Positions 1 to 6,644 of a DNA stretch of 12,665 bases are shown here, piece after piece. How positions within the stretch are numbered: position 1 is the first letter of the stretch; each line of letters starts with the position of its first letter. The notes beneath the pieces were generated by a model that saw only the letters and a program-made list of their open reading frames with translations, did no database searches and was not told where the DNA came from. The DNA lies in assembly GCA_012274165.1 (NCBI GenBank), contig JAAPAA010000067.1:1-12665 (forward strand). The letters are read 5' to 3'. The position numbers were made by a program, and so were the translations under genes. This stretch comes from Thiobacillaceae bacterium. Lineage in GTDB: Bacteria; Pseudomonadota; Gammaproteobacteria; Burkholderiales; Thiobacillaceae.

Positions 1-480
1 GAACAGGGGCGCACAGGCGCTGGGCAGATCGCGCCCGGTGAACCACAAGGACACGGCCTCGCGCTGGTGATCCCGGTTGCCCAGCGCCCACTCGGCACGG
101 TAGGCGTAACACCGGTGCGCCATATCCGGTTTGAGCAGGCGTGGATACTCCGCCAGATACTGCGGCCAGGCTGCCCGCGCACCCAGGGATTTAAGCCAGT
201 CGGCACGCAGGAATTCGGCCATGCGGCTGTCTGGATAGCGCGCCAGAAAATCCGCGACGCGCGCCTCATCACCCCGGCCAGACAGCATCAGACGCCAATA
301 TTCGACATACGGTGCCAGCACATGATCGCTGGGGACGTCAGCGGCGGCGCGTTCGAGATTCGCCAGCTGCCGCACGGTATACGCTGCATGTGCGCGCAAC
401 ACGGCCGCATCGCCCGAATCCGCCCGGACCGGTAGCGCCGTGACCAGGCCGAGGATAAAACAGCACAGAAATTTCATCAT
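1..480 (-). CDS. slt: Soluble lytic murein transglycosylase, N-terminal part (partial)
   Basis: Periplasmic enzyme that cleaves peptidoglycan glycan strands between MurNAc and GlcNAc, forming 1,6-anhydroMurNAc ends. The 160 codons here start with a signal peptide (MMKFLCCFILGLVTALPVRA, likely cut before DSGD). The helical superhelix (U-domain) typical of Slt70-like proteins follows, with YVEYWRLMLSGR, FLARYPDSRMAEFLRADWLK and a W-P-Q-Y-L-A-E-Y segment. The catalytic SLT domain would lie beyond the left edge, so activity cannot be judged. Either of two tandem ATGs (480 or 477) may be the start, and no strong Shine-Dalgarno is visible. It lies 43 bases after the cyclase stop on the same strand, so it may be the last gene of that transcript. 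Family assignment is from remembered sequence patterns and is fairly secure. Confidence 0.88.
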   Translation of the reverse strand, partial: MMKFLCCFILGLVTALPVRADSGDAAVLRAHAAYTVRQLANLERAAADVPSDHVLAPYVEYWRLMLSGRGDEARVADFLARYPDSRMAEFLRADWLKSLGARAAWPQYLAEYPRLLKPDMAHRCYAYRAEWALGNRDHQREAVSLWFTGRDLPSACAPLF

Positions 481-523
481 GAATCGAGGTTAACACGCAG
501 CTCGAGCCAACTACGCGGGTACG

Positions 524-1756
524 TCACGTCACATTCTGTTCGCCCACGACCAGGAAGGTTTCGACCCACCCTTTTCCCTTGAACTCCAACTCACCGCGCG
601 AAACGAATTCGAACTTCCCGGCGACCAGGTCGCGCGTCGATCGTGTCACCTGGATTGCGCCGGGCAAGCCATAGGATTCCATGCGTTCCGCCATGTTGAC
701 CGTATCGCCCCACAGGTCGTAGATGAAACGCTTCTTGCCGATCACGCCGGCGACAACAGAGCCGGAATTGATACCGATGCGCAGCGTCACGCCGGGAAAC
801 TCCTTCATGGCAGCGCTCATGGCAAGCGCAAGCCGAACCAGAGCTTCGGCATGGTCCGGCCTGGGTTCGGGCAGGCCTGCAGCCGCCATGTAAGCATCGC
901 CGATGGTCTTGATTTTCTCGACCCCCAGCGACTCGGCAAGGTCGTCGAATCGGGCGAACAGGCGGTTGAGCAATTGAACCAGATCCTTCGGCTTCAAACT
1001 TTTCGCCAGCAGGGTGAAATTGACGATATCGGCAAACAGCACACTGCACTCAGCGATGCCGTCGGCGAATGACCGCCCTTCCCGGCGCAGGCGTTCTGCG
1101 ATTGGGCGCGGCAGCATGTTCTCAATGAGCATTTCGAGTCGATTGTTCGCCATTGCCAGCAGCTGTTCAGCCTTCGAGATATCAGCCACAAACACGATCG
1201 TGATCATTACGACCGCCGCGAAAATGGCGAGCATGGTGAAGTGCGCGTCAGCAGCCCGCGACTCGGGCGACAGGATCCCCTGCGAAGCAAGCTCGAACCA
1301 CTTCAGTTCGACTCCCGCGTACAGCAACGCGCAGGCAGCGACATATGCAATACGAACCTGGCGCCGTTCGCCCTGCATGATCATGAGGACGACCATGGCG
1401 ATCACCATCAGCCAGCGATGAACATAATTGTCGTAGCCGTCGACAACGCCCTCGACGATCACCGCAACGCCCGTGACGAAAACCATCATCCCGATTCCCA
1501 ACACATGGGCGGCGGCATTCGCCCGGGCGCGGTGACAAAGCACAAGAACCAGGATGACACTCGGCATGGCGAATGCTTGAAGCGCCAGTAAAGCAGTATA
1601 GCCATGCACCATGGCGAAAATCGTCCATGGCAGGATTACGGCGAGAGCGAGCAGGGCGCAAACGCGAACCACGATGAGTTTACGCCGCGCCTGATGTCGG
1701 TCGAATTCCACGTCTGAGTAAATCAGCTCAAAGTCGTCCGTCGCTCCGCCTGCCAT
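524..1756 (-). CDS. Membrane-anchored class III adenylate cyclase
   Basis: Predicted to make cAMP from ATP. The 410-residue form has a short cytosolic N-terminus and about six membrane helices (roughly 27-50, 55-74, 84-104, 113-127, 133-150, 172-192). A helical linker (193-228, with LPRPIAERLRREG) leads into a class III catalytic domain (235-402). Metal-binding Asp243 (LFADIVNFT) and Asp287 (IKTIGDAYM) are present. So are the adenine-selecting pair Lys283 and Asp347 (YDLWGD) and the transition-state residues Asn354 and Arg358 (TVNMAERME); adenylate rather than guanylate cyclase is therefore favoured. I chose the ATG at 1756 because GAGGGG lies 5 bases upstream and it overlaps the preceding small ORF as TGATG. 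A longer 434-residue reading begins at a TTG (1828) without such support. The substrate and signal sensed by the membrane part are unknown. Confidence 0.9.
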   Translation of the reverse strand: MAGGATDDFELIYSDVEFDRHQARRKLIVVRVCALLALAVILPWTIFAMVHGYTALLALQAFAMPSVILVLVLCHRARANAAAHVLGIGMMVFVTGVAVIVEGVVDGYDNYVHRWLMVIAMVVLMIMQGERRQVRIAYVAACALLYAGVELKWFELASQGILSPESRAADAHFTMLAIFAAVVMITIVFVADISKAEQLLAMANNRLEMLIENMLPRPIAERLRREGRSFADGIAECSVLFADIVNFTLLAKSLKPKDLVQLLNRLFARFDDLAESLGVEKIKTIGDAYMAAAGLPEPRPDHAEALVRLALAMSAAMKEFPGVTLRIGINSGSVVAGVIGKKRFIYDLWGDTVNMAERMESYGLPGAIQVTRSTRDLVAGKFEFVSRGELEFKGKGWVETFLVVGEQNVT

Positions 1757-1881
1757 CACGTCCCCTCGATGGCGAACACGCCTATCTGGTAACCCGGAAA
1801 GCCAATGTAGCCAGAAATCGGAATGCAAGCGACAGAGTCATGCACGGAACTCTCACAGTTGATGGAAAAATGGGCGTTCAT
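1756..1881 (-). CDS. Small 41-residue ORF translationally coupled to the cyclase
   Basis: I do not recognise this product. The frame runs from ATG (1881) to TGA (1758-1756) and begins MNAHFSINCESSVHDSVACI. The C-terminal half is rich in Gly, Ile, Phe and Tyr (ISGYIGFPGYQIGVF), with two Cys in total. Evidence that it is translated is architectural: GAGGAG sits 6 bases before the ATG, better than most starts in this window. Its stop codon shares the A with the cyclase ATG (TGATG). It starts 55 bases after the ilvA stop. It may be a leader peptide that sets cyclase translation, or a small partner of the membrane cyclase. A chance ORF remains possible because no homolog could be checked. Confidence 0.5.
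   Translation of the reverse strand: MNAHFSINCESSVHDSVACIPISGYIGFPGYQIGVFAIEGT
1762..1767 (-). promoter_or_regulatory. Ribosome binding site deciding the cyclase start
   Basis: GAGGGG on the minus strand, 5 bases before the ATG at 1756. It lies inside the last codons of the small ORF, so ribosomes finishing that ORF would uncover it. It favours the 410-residue cyclase over the TTG-started version. Confidence 0.6.
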
Positions 1882-1887
1882 GCGACA

Positions 1888-1893
1888 CTCCTC
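1888..1893 (-). promoter_or_regulatory. Strong ribosome binding site of the small ORF
   Basis: GAGGAG on the minus strand, 6 bases before the ATG at 1881. It is the main evidence that the 41-codon ORF is translated. Confidence 0.55.
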
Positions 1894-1935
1894 ATGCTGT
1901 TGGTTCGCAACCGCGACATTTGCCGGGTTTCCACT

Positions 1936-3453
1936 TCAGGCAAGAAACAACTGATACGCTGGATTGCGGGATTCGTCCCAATAACGGTAGCCCAGCCCAT
2001 CCAGAAATGCCTGGAAGCTGGGCTTTTCTTTTTCCGGCACCTGGATGCCAACCAGCACGCGGCCATGGTCGGCGCCATGATTGCGGTAGTGAAACAGGCT
2101 GATGTTCCAGCCCTGGCTCATGCTTTCGAGAAAGCGCATCAGGGCGCCGGGGCGCTCGGGGAATTCGAAGCGGTAGAGCACTTCATTCACCGCTTCAGGC
2201 GCGCGTCCACCGACCAGATGGCGAATGTGCAGCTTGGCCATTTCGTTGTCGCTGAGGTCGAGCGCGTCGATGCCATGACGCTTGAGCAACTCGACCACCC
2301 GCTTGCCCTCGCCCACGCCCGGCACCGACAAACCGACAAACACGCGCGCGGTCTTGGGGTCGGAATAACGGTAGTTGAATTCGGTGATGTTGCGCGCGCC
2401 GAGCAGGCTGCAAAACGTTTTGAAGCTGCCCGGCGTTTCGGGAATGGTGACGGCCAGCACGGCTTCACGCTGTTCACCCAGTTCGGCGCGTTCGGCGATG
2501 TAGCGCAGGCGGTCGAAGTTCATGTTGGCGCCCGACGCCACCGCGACCAGGGTCTTGCCCTTGAGCTTGCCGCTTGCGATGGCCGCTTTCATCCCGGCGA
2601 TGGACAGCGCGCCCGCCGGTTCCAGAATCGAACGGGTGTCTTCAAATACGTCCTTGATTGCTGCACAGATCGCGTCATTGTTGACGCGAATGATTTCGTC
2701 CACATACAGCTGCGTCAGCCGGAAGGTTTCCTTGCCGACTTTTTTGACCGCCACGCCGTCGGCAAAGATGCCCACGCGTGACAGGGTGACGCGTTCGCCG
2801 GCTTCCAGCGAGCGCGCCATCGCATCGGCGTCTTCGGGCTCGACGCCGACGATCCGGATGTCCGGACGCAGCCGCTTGATGTAAGCGGCCATGCCGGCGA
2901 TCAACCCGCCACCGCCCACCGGGATGTACACCGAATGAATCGGCCCGGGATGCTGGCGCAACAATTCCATCGCCACCGTGCCCTGCCCGGCGATGACGTC
3001 GGGGTCGTCGTAGGGATGCACAAACGTGGCCTTGGCTTCCTTGGCGAATTGCGTTGCATGGGCACAGGCGTCGTCATAACTGTCGCCATGCAGAATGACC
3101 TGGGCGTTGCGCGCAAGCACCGCATCAACCTTGATTTTCGGGGTGGTGGCCGGCATCACGATGGTGGCCGATACGCCCAGTTTCTGGGCCGCCAGCGCCA
3201 CCCCCTGCGCGTGATTGCCGGCTGACGCCGCGACCACGCCGCGCGCCAGTTGCGCCGCCGTCAACCGGGCCATCTTGTTGTACGCGCCACGGCATTTGAA
3301 TGAAAACACCGGTTGCAGGTCTTCGCGCTTCAGGAAAATCGTGTTGCCCAGACGACGCGACAGATTGTGCGCAGGATCGAGCGGCGACTCCACTGCGACG
3401 TCGTAGACGCGCGAGGTCAGGATACGTTCGAGGTAATCGTCAGGATGACTCAT
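1936..3453 (-). CDS. ilvA: Threonine ammonia-lyase, biosynthetic (threonine deaminase)
   Basis: PLP enzyme converting L-threonine to 2-oxobutanoate and ammonia, the first committed step of isoleucine synthesis, in the cytosol. The 505 residues are full length for the biosynthetic, allosteric form (E. coli about 514). The PLP lysine is Lys53 in SFKCRGAYNKM. SAGNHAQGVA (77-86) and the phosphate-binding loop PVGGGGLIAGM (178-188) complete the fold-type II core. Two ACT-like regulatory domains follow (about 329-400 and 424-495), the second with FEFPERPGALMRFLE, so isoleucine inhibition and valine activation are expected. The shorter catabolic TdcB type lacks this C-terminal half. The ATG at 3453 has no strong Shine-Dalgarno. 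It diverges from rpiA, a common betaproteobacterial arrangement. Confidence 0.97.
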   Translation of the reverse strand: MSHPDDYLERILTSRVYDVAVESPLDPAHNLSRRLGNTIFLKREDLQPVFSFKCRGAYNKMARLTAAQLARGVVAASAGNHAQGVALAAQKLGVSATIVMPATTPKIKVDAVLARNAQVILHGDSYDDACAHATQFAKEAKATFVHPYDDPDVIAGQGTVAMELLRQHPGPIHSVYIPVGGGGLIAGMAAYIKRLRPDIRIVGVEPEDADAMARSLEAGERVTLSRVGIFADGVAVKKVGKETFRLTQLYVDEIIRVNNDAICAAIKDVFEDTRSILEPAGALSIAGMKAAIASGKLKGKTLVAVASGANMNFDRLRYIAERAELGEQREAVLAVTIPETPGSFKTFCSLLGARNITEFNYRYSDPKTARVFVGLSVPGVGEGKRVVELLKRHGIDALDLSDNEMAKLHIRHLVGGRAPEAVNEVLYRFEFPERPGALMRFLESMSQGWNISLFHYRNHGADHGRVLVGIQVPEKEKPSFQAFLDGLGYRYWDESRNPAYQLFLA

Positions 3454-3462
3454 GTCGGCAGT

Positions 3463-3491
3463 TTGAAAAAAGACGGCGATGCCGCTATCTT
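3463..3491 (+). promoter_or_regulatory. Candidate sigma70 promoter of rpiA
   Basis: TTGAAA (3463-3468), a 17-base spacer, then TATCTT (3486-3491). The -35 matches consensus at five of six positions and the -10 at four of six. Transcription would start near 3498, giving a leader of about 25 bases before the rpiA ATG. The hexamers sit in the 69-base gap shared with ilvA, for which no equally good promoter was found. Confidence 0.6.
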
Positions 3492-3522
3492 AGCGGGCTG
3501 AATCCAAATCGACGAAACCAAA

Positions 3523-4179
3523 ATGACCCAAGACGAAATGAAGCAAGCTGTAGCACGTGCTGCAGTGGAGTATGCCCGCGGCGGCATCATCGGGGTCGGC
3601 ACCGGTTCGACTGCCAACTATTTCATCGACGCGCTGGCCGAAGTAAAAGGCCGCATCGACGGCGCAGTGGCCAGTTCAGAAGCCACCGCCACGCGTCTGA
3701 AAAGCCATGGCATCCCGGTGTTTGACCTCAATAGCGTGGGCGATCTCGAAATCTACGTCGACGGCGCCGATGAAATCACCGAACACTTTGCCATGATCAA
3801 GGGCGGCGGCGGCGCGCTGACACGCGAGAAAATTGTCGCCGCCTGCAGCAAGCAGTTCATCTGCATCGCCGACGAAAGCAAGCTGGTCGGCGTCATGGGT
3901 CAGTTCCCGCTGCCGGTAGAGGTGATTCCGATGGCGCGCTCTTATGTGGCACGCGAACTGGTGAAACTGGGCGGGCAGCCGCGTCTGCGCGAGGGCTTCA
4001 CGACCGACAACGGCAACCTCATTCTCGATGTGCACGGCCTGTCGATCGTCGATCCGGTCTCGCTCGAAACCGCGATCAATCACCTTGTCGGCGTAGTTAC
4101 CAATGGCCTGTTTGCGCGGCGCGGAGCGGATGTGTTGCTGCTGGGAACGGCCAGCGGCGTCAAGACTTACAAAAAATAG
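3523..4179 (+). CDS. rpiA: Ribose-5-phosphate isomerase A
   Basis: Interconverts ribose 5-phosphate and ribulose 5-phosphate in the non-oxidative pentose phosphate pathway (and in the Calvin cycle in autotrophs). The 218 residues match the family's usual size (about 219). The N-terminal loop GVGTGSTANYF (24-34) binds phosphate. ASSEATATRL (50-59) follows. IYVDGADEIT supplies Asp80 and Asp83, and MIKGGGGALTREKIV supplies Lys93 and the catalytic-base Glu102, equivalent to Asp81, Asp84, Lys94 and Glu103 of the E. coli enzyme. A good promoter lies just upstream; the ribosome binding site is weak. The gene converges on yacG with 18 bases between stops and no clear terminator in that gap. Confidence 0.97.
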   Translation: MTQDEMKQAVARAAVEYARGGIIGVGTGSTANYFIDALAEVKGRIDGAVASSEATATRLKSHGIPVFDLNSVGDLEIYVDGADEITEHFAMIKGGGGALTREKIVAACSKQFICIADESKLVGVMGQFPLPVEVIPMARSYVARELVKLGGQPRLREGFTTDNGNLILDVHGLSIVDPVSLETAINHLVGVVTNGLFARRGADVLLLGTASGVKTYKK

Positions 4180-4197
4180 GCCTGTGCTGTTTGCGCT

Positions 4198-4383
4198 TTA
4201 TTGCGCGAGCGGGGGTTCATCCTCGGGCTCCTGCTCTTCAGCGGGAACCCGAAATTTTTCCGCCGCCCACTGCCCCAGATCAATCATTTTGCAGCGTTCG
4301 CTGCAAAATGGTTTCCAGCGATTCTCGGTGGTCCAATGCACGGCTGCTTTGCAGGTTGGGCACGTCACGATGGGCGGCTTCAT
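4198..4383 (-). CDS. yacG: DNA gyrase inhibitor / zinc-binding protein YacG
   Basis: Small zinc protein that in E. coli binds GyrB and blocks gyrase's DNA binding. The 61 residues hold the diagnostic knuckle: CPTC (Cys8, Cys11) and CSERC (Cys27, Cys31), followed by KMIDLGQWAAEKFRVP and an acidic tail. Spacing is identical to the E. coli protein (Cys 9, 12, 28, 32). The ATG at 4383 is chosen because it overlaps the zapD stop as ATGA, making it translationally coupled. A three-codon longer reading from TTG (4392) is less likely. It is the last gene of the pil-coaE-zapD run and converges on rpiA. The CSERC codons form a perfect 12-base inverted repeat, listed separately. Confidence 0.94.
   Translation of the reverse strand: MKPPIVTCPTCKAAVHWTTENRWKPFCSERCKMIDLGQWAAEKFRVPAEEQEPEDEPPLAQ
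4285..4310. repeat. Perfect 12-base inverted repeat inside yacG
   Basis: CATTTTGCAGCG, two bases TT, then CGCTGCAAAATG: every base of the 12-base arms pairs. It covers the codons of the second zinc knuckle (F-C-S-E-R-C-K-M). The TGCAGC/GCTGCA core follows partly from the amino acids, but the flanking TTTT/AAAA and CA/TG extend it. It could form a hairpin in either transcript. No T run follows on either strand, so it is not a standard intrinsic terminator. Confidence 0.75.
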
Positions 4384-5135
4384 AGGGTGCAAAATGTCAG
4401 GTCGAAATCAATCGGCAGGTCGGAACAGGTGCGGGCTTGCCCGAAACCCGCCTGCACAAAGCGGATGTTGAGCATGTATTTGTTCGCGGAAATCTCCGGT
4501 ACGCATGGCAGGCTGTCGACCAAAGTGACGCGTATCAGCTGCGGATTACGCGATTCCAGCATGCGTTGATAGCTGCCGTTATCCGCGTGTTGCAACTCGG
4601 GCCGGCCACTATCGCGCAACAACCCCAACACGATATCCATGGCCGAACGGATCGAGGCAAACGGCAACAGCCAGTTTTGCAGTTGCTGCATGCGCGCTTC
4701 GGCCGGGCCGTGTCGCCAGTGATGGTAGGACGGCAGATCAAATTCGCTCATGCCGCCGGGAATCGCTGCACGCTGCTTGATCGCCATCAGCCAGTCGTCT
4801 TCACGCAGGTGTTGGCCGACTTTCCCTGGCGCCTGATGCATTTTCTGGTGGGTTGACTCAATCGCCTCCAGCACCTGCTCCAGGGTGGTGTCCTGCACAT
4901 GCGGATTGCCGCGCAGCGCAGTCAAGGCGCTTTTCTGCCGATCCAGTTCCTGCAACAAATCAGACTTGAGATCCGCGCGTGCGGCGACTTCCGCCAGTTC
5001 AAACAGGGTTAGCAGGGCTGCATGGTGGGCGTGCGAATCAGGTGAAGCCGCATAGACATCGAAGCGGTCGAACAGGTCTTCCAGCCGCAGCAGGGTGCGG
5101 ATGCGCTCACTCAGAGGATATTCGTAATGGATCAC
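4380..5135 (-). CDS. zapD: Cell division protein ZapD
   Basis: Cytosolic Z-ring-associated protein that binds the FtsZ C-terminal tail and crosslinks FtsZ filaments. The 251 residues (E. coli 247) begin IHYEYPLSERIRTLLRLEDL, the conserved N-terminal signature of the family (DUF1342). An alpha-helical region and a beta-rich C-terminal half follow, with conserved WLMAIKQRAAIPGG, LPSYHHW and NKYMLNIRF. Start: a GTG at 5135 gives V/M-IHYEYPL, the expected family N-terminus. The open frame extends further upstream to 5246, but that extension overlaps coaE and looks non-homologous. No strong Shine-Dalgarno precedes the GTG. The gene begins 52 bases after coaE and its TGA overlaps the yacG ATG, so it is likely in the pil operon. 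Confidence 0.94.
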   Translation of the reverse strand: MIHYEYPLSERIRTLLRLEDLFDRFDVYAASPDSHAHHAALLTLFELAEVAARADLKSDLLQELDRQKSALTALRGNPHVQDTTLEQVLEAIESTHQKMHQAPGKVGQHLREDDWLMAIKQRAAIPGGMSEFDLPSYHHWRHGPAEARMQQLQNWLLPFASIRSAMDIVLGLLRDSGRPELQHADNGSYQRMLESRNPQLIRVTLVDSLPCVPEISANKYMLNIRFVQAGFGQARTCSDLPIDFDLTFCTL

Positions 5136-5187
5136 ACCGCGACGCACAGATTTCAATCGGTCGATTGTCGCCGATCCGGGCGAAAAA

Positions 5188-5793
5188 TCAAGACGCCGCC
5201 GCCGCAAGCCCCAGATACCGCTGATGCAAGCTGGCGACCTCGGCACGCAAGGCTTCAGGTGGCGCTGTGTTGAGGATCACATCGTCCGCGATCGCCAGCC
5301 GTTCAGTACGCGTCGCCTGCGCGGCGAGGATCGCCATGACCTCATCGCGAGCCAACCCGCTACGCGCCATCACCCGCGTAACCTGCATTGCTTCTGGACA
5401 ATCAACCACCAGAATGCGCTGCAGCAGGTCACGGTAAGCCCCGGTCTCTACCAGCAGCGGAATCACGACCAGCGCATAGGATGCGGTCAACCGGACCAGT
5501 GCCTGCTCGACACGCTGCCGGATAAGCGGATGCAGGATGGCTTCGAGCTGGTGCCGGGCGGCCTCATCAGCGAACACACGACGGCGCAAGGCAGCTCGAT
5601 CGAGTACGCCATCCGCCCGCATCACGGCTTCGCCGAAAACCGCACGAATCGTATCCAGTGTGGGCTCACTTGGTGCAGTCAATTCGCGCGCAATGACATC
5701 CGTATCAATCACCGGCACGCCCAGCGCAGCGAAGGCATCGGAGACAGTTGATTTACCGGATCCGATCCCGCCGGTCAGGCCAGCCACGAACAT
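5188..5793 (-). CDS. coaE: Dephospho-CoA kinase
   Basis: Catalyses ATP-dependent phosphorylation of the 3'-hydroxyl of dephospho-CoA, the last step of coenzyme A synthesis, in the cytosol. The 201 residues (E. coli 206) begin MFVAGLTGGIGSGKSTV, with the P-loop at 8-16. VPVIDTDVIARE (27-38) belongs to the CoA-binding part. Further family features are HPLIRQRVEQAL, VVIPLLVETG and VVDCPEAMQVTRVMAR. The ATG at 5793 shares its A with the pilD stop (TGATG), so translation is probably coupled. Position between pilD and zapD is a common proteobacterial arrangement. Nothing unusual is seen. Confidence 0.96.
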   Translation of the reverse strand: MFVAGLTGGIGSGKSTVSDAFAALGVPVIDTDVIARELTAPSEPTLDTIRAVFGEAVMRADGVLDRAALRRRVFADEAARHQLEAILHPLIRQRVEQALVRLTASYALVVIPLLVETGAYRDLLQRILVVDCPEAMQVTRVMARSGLARDEVMAILAAQATRTERLAIADDVILNTAPPEALRAEVASLHQRYLGLAAAAS

Positions 5794-6644
5794 CAGAATT
5801 GCCCGAGATAGGCCTGCGTCAAATCCGCACCGAAGAACAATGCGACCAGCCCGCCGCCCGCCAGATAGGGTCCGAACGGAATCGGCACGCGTCGGTCATG
5901 CTTCACCAGCACGATCATTGCGATGCCAATGGCCGCCCCCACCACCGACGACAACAGCAAGGTGACAGGCAACATCTGCCACCCCAGCCATGCGCCGATG
6001 GCGGCCAGCAGCTTGAAATCCCCGTAGCCCATGCCTTCCTTGCCGGTAGCCAGTTTGAACAACCAGTACACCGACCACAACACCAGGTAGCCGGCCATGG
6101 CTCCGATGACAGCATCCGGCAAGTGGGTGTATGCACCACTCAAATTAAACAGCAGACCCAGCCACAGCAGCGGCTGGGTGAGGCTATCGGGCAGCAGGGT
6201 GGTGTCGAAATCAATGAACGCCAGCGCAACCAGTGTCCAGATCAGCAGCAACGCGCCCCCAGTCTGCACGCTCGCCCCCCATTTCCAGGCGGCTGCGGCC
6301 GACAGCAGCGCGGTGAGCAATTCCACCAGCGGATAGCGGACACTGATCGACGCAGCACACGACGAACAGCGCCCGCGCAGCCACAGCCATGACAGTAGCG
6401 GGATATTTTCCAGCGCCGTGATCTGATGACCACAGTGCGGGCACGCCGAGCGCGGGACCGCGAGGTTGTACGGCGCAGACGCCACCGGTATTTCACCGCG
6501 CAACTCGGCGCACTGCGCGTGCCACTCGGTCTCCATAATGCGGGGCAGCCGGTGAATGACGACGTTGAGGAAACTGCCCACCAGCAGGCTGAATAAGAAA
6601 ACCAGCCCTGCGAACAGGGCTGGCTCTCCAGACAGCAGCGCCAT
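5793..6644 (-). CDS. pilD: Prepilin peptidase / N-methyltransferase PilD
   Basis: Polytopic inner-membrane aspartyl protease that cuts type IV prepilin leaders and N-methylates the new N-terminal residue. It may also process type II secretion pseudopilins. The 283 residues start with a membrane helix and GSFLNVVIHRLP. The cytosolic loop carries the zinc tetracysteine CPHC (68-71) and CSSC (93-96). Catalytic Asp145 (FIDFDTTLLPD) and Asp209 (GMGYGDFK) are 64 residues apart, as in characterised prepilin peptidases. About seven further hydrophobic segments follow. The ATG at 6644 shares its A with the pilC TGA; a GTG one codon earlier (6647) would overlap by GTGA and cannot be excluded. All catalytic and zinc residues are present, so it should be active. 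Confidence 0.96.
   Translation of the reverse strand: MALLSGEPALFAGLVFLFSLLVGSFLNVVIHRLPRIMETEWHAQCAELRGEIPVASAPYNLAVPRSACPHCGHQITALENIPLLSWLWLRGRCSSCAASISVRYPLVELLTALLSAAAAWKWGASVQTGGALLLIWTLVALAFIDFDTTLLPDSLTQPLLWLGLLFNLSGAYTHLPDAVIGAMAGYLVLWSVYWLFKLATGKEGMGYGDFKLLAAIGAWLGWQMLPVTLLLSSVVGAAIGIAMIVLVKHDRRVPIPFGPYLAGGGLVALFFGADLTQAYLGQF

Noticed and set aside
1757..1828. TTG-started 24-residue N-terminal extension of the cyclase
   Set aside because: TTG with no good ribosome binding site, while the ATG at 1756 has GAGGGG at 5 bases; the extension is Arg/His-rich and overlaps the better-supported small ORF.
1840..2781. 313-codon plus-strand open frame opposite ilvA
   Set aside because: Antisense shadow of ilvA, which has full catalytic and ACT-domain support; composition is that of a mirror frame.
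4213..4250. GGGTTC/GAACCC repeat followed by a T5 run, as an rpiA terminator
   Set aside because: Only a 6-base stem with a 26-base loop, inside the yacG coding end; too weak to call.
5136..5246. N-terminal extension of zapD upstream of the GTG
   Set aside because: The added residues are Arg-rich, overlap coaE, and do not look like the conserved ZapD start; IHYEYPLSERIRTLLRLE matches the family from the GTG on.
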